Notes under the pieces: generated by a model
Seen by the model: only the letters and a program-made list of their open reading frames with translations
Database searches by the model: none
What the model was told of the DNA's origin: nothing
Position numbers and translations under genes: made by a program
In this document: positions 58,569 through 64,000 of the stretch, one piece after another
Layout: each line of letters begins with the position of its first letter
Position numbering within the stretch: position 1 is the first letter of the stretch
NCBI GenBank assembly: GCA_963844325.1
Contig: CAWJNV010000002.1
Location: 310,001-374,000, forward strand
Length of the DNA stretch: 64,000 nucleotides
Source: CADCTQ01 sp963844325
Lineage (GTDB): Bacteria > Bacteroidota > Bacteroidia > Cytophagales > 172606-1
Reading direction: 5' to 3'

Positions 58569-61500
58569 ATGCAAAACAAGTACGCAACCCGCAGCGGGGG
58601 GCTCCCGCCCGGAACGGCCGCCACGCGCAGCCGCTGGGTGTTCTCCGTGTGGCTCCTGCTGTGCCTGCTGGCCAGCAGCGCCGCCGTTTTCGGGCAAACC
58701 GTTTCTTCCGACAAGGACGATTACAAGCCGGGTGAGGTGGCAACCATCGCTGGCGCGGGCTGGCAGCCCGGCGAAACGGTATTCGTCGAATTCAAAGAAG
58801 AACCCGATTACCCCGACTACCACAAGTACTACCCCGAAGCCGATTCCGCCGGCAACTGGGTGATTAAATACGACATCGAGGAGCGGCACCTGTGGGTGAA
58901 GTTCATCGTGACGGCCATCGGGCAGGAGAGCGGCTACCGGGCCACCACCGTGTTTACGGACGGCGGCGAAGAACGCTACACGCCTACGCTGTCCCCAACG
59001 CAAGCCTGCGTGGGTTCTTCTGTTAACTTCAAGATTAATGTAACCAACAACAGTACGCTGCAAAGCACTTCCCCGGTGCTGAAAAGCTTTCAAGTCATCA
59101 TACCAAACGAACTGTACGCTGCCAATACTGGTTTTGCGCTTGCAAACATTACCACTCCCAACGGTTGGACCAAGCAAATAAGCAGAACCGGTAATAATGC
59201 AAACAATCACGCATGGGTAATCCTGGTTTTTAGCAGTCAGGGCATACCCCGTGGTGAGAATCGTGATTTTTACGTACAGTTGAATACACCTTCTACTGTT
59301 ATACAACCCATTACCCTCCGGACGGAGGCAGCCCTGATTGAAAATCTCAATCTGGCAAACAACAACAACAAGTTTGTGCTGGCGCAAGGAGCTGCCAATC
59401 CCACTTTATCATTTACCAACATCCTCCCGGCCGCTCCCACGGTTTTAGCCACCGGCCAAGGCAACCAGACGGTTTGCTCGAACGTTAGCCAGACGCTGAC
59501 CGCCGCTGCTTCCCCGGCATCGGGTTCTACGTTGGTATGGTACACCGGCCCGACCGGCAACAACACCACCGCCAACCCGACGCAGGTAGGCGTAGGGACG
59601 GTTACGTACTACGCTGCTTCCCGTTCCGCGGCCGGTTGCGAAAGCGCCGCCCGCACGGCGGTAACCCTCACCATCAACCCCGCGCCCACGGCCACGCTGA
59701 CCAGCAGCAACGCCGATAACGCCATTTGCGCCGGGGCGTCAGTTACCTTCACGGCCGGTGCCGTTGCGAACGCTTCCTACGAATTCTTCGTGACCACCCC
59801 CCAGGGTCCGACCCTCTCCCAGGGTACGACCGCCTCCCCGACCTTCACCACCAATGCGCTGACCAACGGCCAGACCGTCACCGTGAAGGTCACGGCCAAC
59901 GGCTGTTCAACCACCAGTGCGGGCATTGCTACCTCCGTAACGCCCCGTCCGACCCTCGCCAACGCCGGCAACGACCAGTCCATCAATGGCATCTCGACCA
60001 ATCTGGCAGGCAACACGGCTGCCGTGGGCACCGGCGCCTGGAGCATTGTAGGCAACGCCCCCGGCGGCACCCTGGCCGATGCATCCGACCCGCAATCCGG
60101 TTTCTCCGGCCTGCCCGGTACCACCTACACCCTGCGCTGGACGATCAGCAACGGGATTTGCGCGGCTTCCACCGATGACGTAAGCATTACGTTCAACCAG
60201 GTGAGCACCGCCACTACCCTTGCCAACGCCACGGCCACCTACGGCGACGCCTCCGTGAACCTGGTTGCCACCGTTTCGCCGGCTGCCGCCACGGGCACTG
60301 TGGCGTTCCTGGTAAATAACGTAGCCGTCGGCACGGCCACTTTGTCGTCGGGCACGGCTACCTTCGCCTACAACCTCGACGGGGTGAACGCCAACACGTA
60401 CACCATTCAGGCCAAGTACGCCGGTTCCGGCCCCTACACGCCCAGCAGCGGCAACGGCACGCTGATCGTTTCGCCCCGGGCCCTGACCATCGGCATCACG
60501 GCCGCCAACAAAGGGTACGACGGCAATGCCACGGCAACCGTATCGGCCGGCATTACGGGCGGCCTCGTGAGCGGCGACCAGGTAACGGTTGCGGCAACGG
60601 ACGGCCAGTTCAGCGACAAGAACGCCGGCCCGGATAAAACCGTAACGGCCGACGTAAGCATTACCGGCGGGGCCAAAGCCGCCAACTACACGGCCAACAC
60701 TTCGGCTTCCACGACGGCCACCATCAGCCCCCGTCCCCTCGACGTGACGGCCACTGCCGCCGGCAAGGAGTACGACGGTTTGGTGAACGCCCAGGCAACT
60801 TTGTCGGATGACCGGCTCCCCGGCGACGTGCTGACGATCACCTTCGACCAGGCCGGATTCGACAGCAAAAACGTAGGTACCAATAAAACCGTCACCATCT
60901 CCGGCATTGCCGTAGCGGGCAAAGACGGCGCCAATTACGCATTGACCAACGCCACCGTTACCGACAAGGCGGCCATTACGCCCCGGGCTTTGGCAGTGAC
61001 GGCCGATGCCGCAAGCAAAGTGTACGACGGCAATGCCACGGCGCAGGTCACCCTCTCCGACAACCGCCTGGGCAACGACGTACTGACGGTTGAATTCGCG
61101 GCGGCGGCTTTCAACAACAAAAACGCGGGCACCGGCAAGCCGGTAACCGTGAGCGGCATTTCCCTGGGCGGGGCCGATGCCGGCAACTACCAGTTCAACA
61201 CCACGGCCAATGCCACCGCCAATATTACGCCCAAGCCCGTTACGGCTACCCTCCTGGCCCAGGACAAAGTGTACGACGGCAACGACCTGGCCAATGCCGG
61301 CGCCTCTATCCCCGTGGTCGGTACCGATTCCGTAGCCATGACGGTAACCGGGGTTAGGTTTAACAACAAGAACGTGGGCACGAACAAGCCGGTAACGGCT
61401 ACGGTGGCTTTTTCCAGCCCGGACGGCGCCAACTACAGCCTCACGGCCACCACGGCTTCCACCACGGCCAGCATCACGGCCAAAGCCCTGGCGGTGAACG

Positions 61501-64000
61501 TGACGGCCCAGAACAAAGTGTACGACGGCAACGCCGAAGCCACGGTCACTGCTTCGGTTGCCGACGGCCTGGTAGCCGGCGATGACGTAACGGTGACGGC
61601 GGCCAATGGCGCTTTCGAAGACAAGAACGTGGGCGAAAACAAAGAAGTAACCGCCTCGGTCAGCAAGTCGGGGGACGATGCCGGCAACTACGCCGTGAAC
61701 GCTTCGGCCCAGACCACGGCCGACATTACGGCCCGGGAGCTGACGGCTTTCTTTACGGCCAACGATAAAATGTACGACGGCACCGCCGCCGCCGTCATCG
61801 CCTCCCGCGGCGTAAACGGCAAAGTGGGCAGCGACGACGTGAACCTGGTGGGCGGTACGGCGGTTTTCGCAGACCGCAACGCGGGCGACGACAAGACGGT
61901 AAACGGTACGGGCTTCGTGCTGGGCGGAACGGCCGCCGGCAACTACCGCCTGGCTTCGGGCTCGGCCACCACCCAGGCCAGCATCGCCGTGCGGCCGGTT
62001 GCCGTGACGGCCAACGCCGACAGCCGCGCGTACAACGGTACGAACGTTTCGGAGGTAGCTCCCACGACGCCGGTCCTGCAACCGGGCGACGCCGTAGCAA
62101 CTGCCCCGGTGCAGCATTTCGACAACAAAAACGTAGGAACGGGCAAGACGATCAACGCTTCGGGCCTGACCATCAACGACGGCAACGGCGGCAACAACTA
62201 CGCCATCAGCTACGTGCCCAACACGGACGGTGAGATCACGGCCAAAGGGTTGACCGCTTCGGTCAGCGCCCAGGACAAAGGGTACGACGGCAACGACAAT
62301 GCTACGGTAAGCGCTTCGGTTGCAAGCGGCCTGGTAGCGGGTGACGACGTAACGGTGAGTGCCGCCAACGGCAGGTTTGCCGACAAGAACGTGGGCCAGA
62401 ACAAGGAAGTAACGGCCACGATCAGCAAGTCGGGCGCCGACGCCGGCAACTACGCGGTGAATGCTACCGCCAATACCACCGCCGACATTACCGCCAAAGC
62501 CCTGACCGCCTCGATCAGCGCCCAGAACAAGGAGTACGACGGCAACGACAATGCTTCGGCCACGGGCAGCGTACCGGCCGGCGACGTGGTTGACGGCGAC
62601 CAGGTAACCGTAACGGTGACCGACGCGAAGTTTAACGACAAGCACGTGGGGAACGGCAAGCCGGTAACGGCCGGCGTATCCATCAGCAACGGCAACTACC
62701 GCCTGACCGCCGGCACGGCGGCCACCACGGCCAGCATTACGCCGAAAGACCTGGTCATCGCCATCAGTGCGCAGAACAAGGTGTACGACGGCAACGGCAC
62801 GGCTGCGGTAACGCCCTCCATTGCGAGTGGCCTGGTAGCCGGTGACGCGGTAACGGTTGCAGCAACGGACGGCGCCTTCAACAACAAGAACGTGGGCACC
62901 GACAAGCCGGTGACCGCCAACGTGCGCATCAGCAGCGGCGATGACGCGGGCAACTATACCGCCAACGCCACGGCTTCGGCCAAGGCTGACATTACCCGGC
63001 GGACCCTGGTGGTAAGCGCCGCCGGCGAAGACAAAGCCTACGACGGCAACGCCACGGCCACGGTAACGCTCTCCGACAACCGCGTAGCCGGTGACGTACT
63101 GACGCTTGCGTATGCTTCGGCGGCCTTTAACAACAAGAACGTAGGTACGAACAAGCCGGTAAGCGTAAGCGGCATCAGCGTGACGGGTACCGATGCGGGC
63201 AACTACACGGCCAACGTGACTGCCATGACTGCCGCCGCGATTACCAAACGGAACCTGGTGGTCACTGCTGCCGGCGTCAACAAGGGGTACGACGGCACGA
63301 CGACTGCCACCGTGAACTTGTCCGACAACCGCCTGGCCGGTGACCAGCTGACCCTGGCCTACGGGGCCGCCAGCTTCGACAACCGGAACGCCGGCACGGG
63401 CAAAACCGTAACGGTAACCGGCATCACCCTCAGCGGTACGGATGCGGACAACTACGCCGCCAACGCCACGGCTTCGACGACGGCCAACATCACGCCGAAA
63501 GCGATTACGGGCGCCTTCACCGCGGCCGGCAAAGTGTACGACGGTACCCCCGCCGCCACGGTCGGCACGCGAACCCTGAGCGGCGTCATCTCTCCTGACG
63601 TGGTAACCCTCACGGGCGGTACGGCGGCTTTCGCCGACAAGCACGTGGGCACGGGCAAAACCGTGACGTTGACCGGTGCTGCCCTCACGGGTACCCACGC
63701 CGGCAACTACAGCCTGGCTTCGGTGAACACGACGACGGCCGACATCACCAGGCGGACCCTGACGGTAACGGCCACGGGTGTCAACAAAACCTACGACGGC
63801 ACGACGGCCGCCACCGTAACGCTGTCCGACAACCGCGTAGCCGGCGACGCGCTGACCGTCTCCTACGCTTCGGCCAGCTTCAACGCGATCAACGTGGGCA
63901 CGGGCAAGCCGGTAAGCGTGACGGGCATCAACGTAACGGGTGCCGATGCGGGCAACTACAGCTTCAACGCCACGGCCCAGACGACGGCCAACATTACCGC
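58569..64000 (+). CDS. Giant secreted YDG-repeat (MBG-like) surface protein, partial at 3' end
   Basis: The frame from the ATG at 58569 is open to the window end: at least 1810 residues. Signal peptide core WVFSVWLLLCLLASSAAVFGQ (about residues 22-42). The N-terminal 300 residues include an Ig/CARDB-like region (SVNFKINVTNNSTLQSTSPV), then Ig-like SprB-type modules (WYTGPTGNNTTANPTQVG, ITFNQVSTATTL) and an Ig-like repeat of the bacterial Ig_3 kind. From 60480 at least 14 YDG repeats follow (KxYDGNxxAxV ... FxxKNVGTxKxV ... AGNY), with YDG or YNG codons spaced on average exactly 252 bases (first TAC 60516, fourteenth 63792). Such proteins are large adhesins or gliding/biofilm surface fibres exported by T9SS. 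The sorting domain would be beyond the window. Confidence 0.93.
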   Translation, partial: MQNKYATRSGGLPPGTAATRSRWVFSVWLLLCLLASSAAVFGQTVSSDKDDYKPGEVATIAGAGWQPGETVFVEFKEEPDYPDYHKYYPEADSAGNWVIKYDIEERHLWVKFIVTAIGQESGYRATTVFTDGGEERYTPTLSPTQACVGSSVNFKINVTNNSTLQSTSPVLKSFQVIIPNELYAANTGFALANITTPNGWTKQISRTGNNANNHAWVILVFSSQGIPRGENRDFYVQLNTPSTVIQPITLRTEAALIENLNLANNNNKFVLAQGAANPTLSFTNILPAAPTVLATGQGNQTVCSNVSQTLTAAASPASGSTLVWYTGPTGNNTTANPTQVGVGTVTYYAASRSAAGCESAARTAVTLTINPAPTATLTSSNADNAICAGASVTFTAGAVANASYEFFVTTPQGPTLSQGTTASPTFTTNALTNGQTVTVKVTANGCSTTSAGIATSVTPRPTLANAGNDQSINGISTNLAGNTAAVGTGAWSIVGNAPGGTLADASDPQSGFSGLPGTTYTLRWTISNGICAASTDDVSITFNQVSTATTLANATATYGDASVNLVATVSPAAATGTVAFLVNNVAVGTATLSSGTATFAYNLDGVNANTYTIQAKYAGSGPYTPSSGNGTLIVSPRALTIGITAANKGYDGNATATVSAGITGGLVSGDQVTVAATDGQFSDKNAGPDKTVTADVSITGGAKAANYTANTSASTTATISPRPLDVTATAAGKEYDGLVNAQATLSDDRLPGDVLTITFDQAGFDSKNVGTNKTVTISGIAVAGKDGANYALTNATVTDKAAITPRALAVTADAASKVYDGNATAQVTLSDNRLGNDVLTVEFAAAAFNNKNAGTGKPVTVSGISLGGADAGNYQFNTTANATANITPKPVTATLLAQDKVYDGNDLANAGASIPVVGTDSVAMTVTGVRFNNKNVGTNKPVTATVAFSSPDGANYSLTATTASTTASITAKALAVNVTAQNKVYDGNAEATVTASVADGLVAGDDVTVTAANGAFEDKNVGENKEVTASVSKSGDDAGNYAVNASAQTTADITARELTAFFTANDKMYDGTAAAVIASRGVNGKVGSDDVNLVGGTAVFADRNAGDDKTVNGTGFVLGGTAAGNYRLASGSATTQASIAVRPVAVTANADSRAYNGTNVSEVAPTTPVLQPGDAVATAPVQHFDNKNVGTGKTINASGLTINDGNGGNNYAISYVPNTDGEITAKGLTASVSAQDKGYDGNDNATVSASVASGLVAGDDVTVSAANGRFADKNVGQNKEVTATISKSGADAGNYAVNATANTTADITAKALTASISAQNKEYDGNDNASATGSVPAGDVVDGDQVTVTVTDAKFNDKHVGNGKPVTAGVSISNGNYRLTAGTAATTASITPKDLVIAISAQNKVYDGNGTAAVTPSIASGLVAGDAVTVAATDGAFNNKNVGTDKPVTANVRISSGDDAGNYTANATASAKADITRRTLVVSAAGEDKAYDGNATATVTLSDNRVAGDVLTLAYASAAFNNKNVGTNKPVSVSGISVTGTDAGNYTANVTAMTAAAITKRNLVVTAAGVNKGYDGTTTATVNLSDNRLAGDQLTLAYGAASFDNRNAGTGKTVTVTGITLSGTDADNYAANATASTTANITPKAITGAFTAAGKVYDGTPAATVGTRTLSGVISPDVVTLTGGTAAFADKHVGTGKTVTLTGAALTGTHAGNYSLASVNTTTADITRRTLTVTATGVNKTYDGTTAATVTLSDNRVAGDALTVSYASASFNAINVGTGKPVSVTGINVTGADAGNYSFNATAQTTANIT

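Noticed and set aside
59907..63698. Minus-strand frame of 1263 codons and regularly spaced smaller frames
   Set aside because: They mirror the YDG repeats of the plus-strand protein, which explains their periodicity of about 250 bases.
1..64000. tRNA or rRNA genes
   Set aside because: Spacers were read on both strands; no cloverleaf with T-loop GGTTCGAATCC-like core and no rRNA segment was seen.

Overview
The window looks like a chromosomal segment of a high-G+C member of the Bacteroidota, most likely of the Cytophagales type. Evidence: SusC/SusD pairs with ECF sigma/FecR regulators, a type IX secretion C-terminal signal on a large secreted protein, -7 promoter boxes of the Bacteroidota form TAnnTTTG (exact matches upstream of four genes), near absence of Shine-Dalgarno sites, and lipoprotein SusD proteins. 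The species cannot be named from the sequence. High G+C makes many antisense reading frames long and open; these were set aside.

Layout. 1-9.1 kb: a partial class IV aminotransferase, serine dehydratase beta subunit, a TolC-like efflux gene broken by a single-base frameshift, its membrane-fusion partner, gpsA, aat, a TPR-AAA+ ATPase and a TPR membrane protein. 9.2-19.6 kb: pyruvate carboxylase, a Gfo/Idh/MocA dehydrogenase, a small secreted protein, a parvulin-like isomerase, a large FAD/Fe-S dehydrogenase and an exported RidA-like protein. 19.8-34.1 kb: two complete ECF sigma - FecR - SusC (with STN domain) - SusD operons, head to tail. 34.2-39.1 kb (minus strand): four genes that together match the D-apiose route (dehydrogenase, lactonase, oxidoisomerase, decarboxylase). 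39.3-44.2 kb: thiL, a ClC channel and an orphan sugar-ABC ATPase. 44.2-46.4 kb: a cluster of short palindromes followed by a low-G+C ATPase/HNH pair resembling the Septu (PtuAB) anti-phage system. 46.4-53.3 kb: a secreted metallo-hydrolase, then an FHA - PP2C/LysM - Ser/Thr kinase - Omp85 signalling and envelope group. 54.4-64 kb: two very large secreted surface proteins, one with HYR and T9SS domains and one with at least 14 YDG repeats running off the end.

The most unusual feature is not a gene. The spaces between genes are filled with long palindromic elements whose arms are built of short degenerate tandem words (for example GTCATTGGTC, GAGAAGCGAGAAG, GGATAGGGTTT, GGAGACCGGAG, GAGTATTGAGTA, ATGGTTGAATGG). 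At least a dozen occur, from about eight word families. Some are nested (one has perfect outer arms of 47 bp and perfect inner arms of 39 bp). Two copies share an identical 43-nt core in opposite orientation. One lies in frame inside the FAD/Fe-S dehydrogenase gene. They behave like a family of non-coding, apparently mobile hairpin elements.

Working together: the SusCD systems import glycans, the apiose genes could use a plant cell-wall branched sugar, pyruvate carboxylase and serine dehydratase feed central metabolism, and the kinase/phosphatase/FHA group probably regulates an envelope process.
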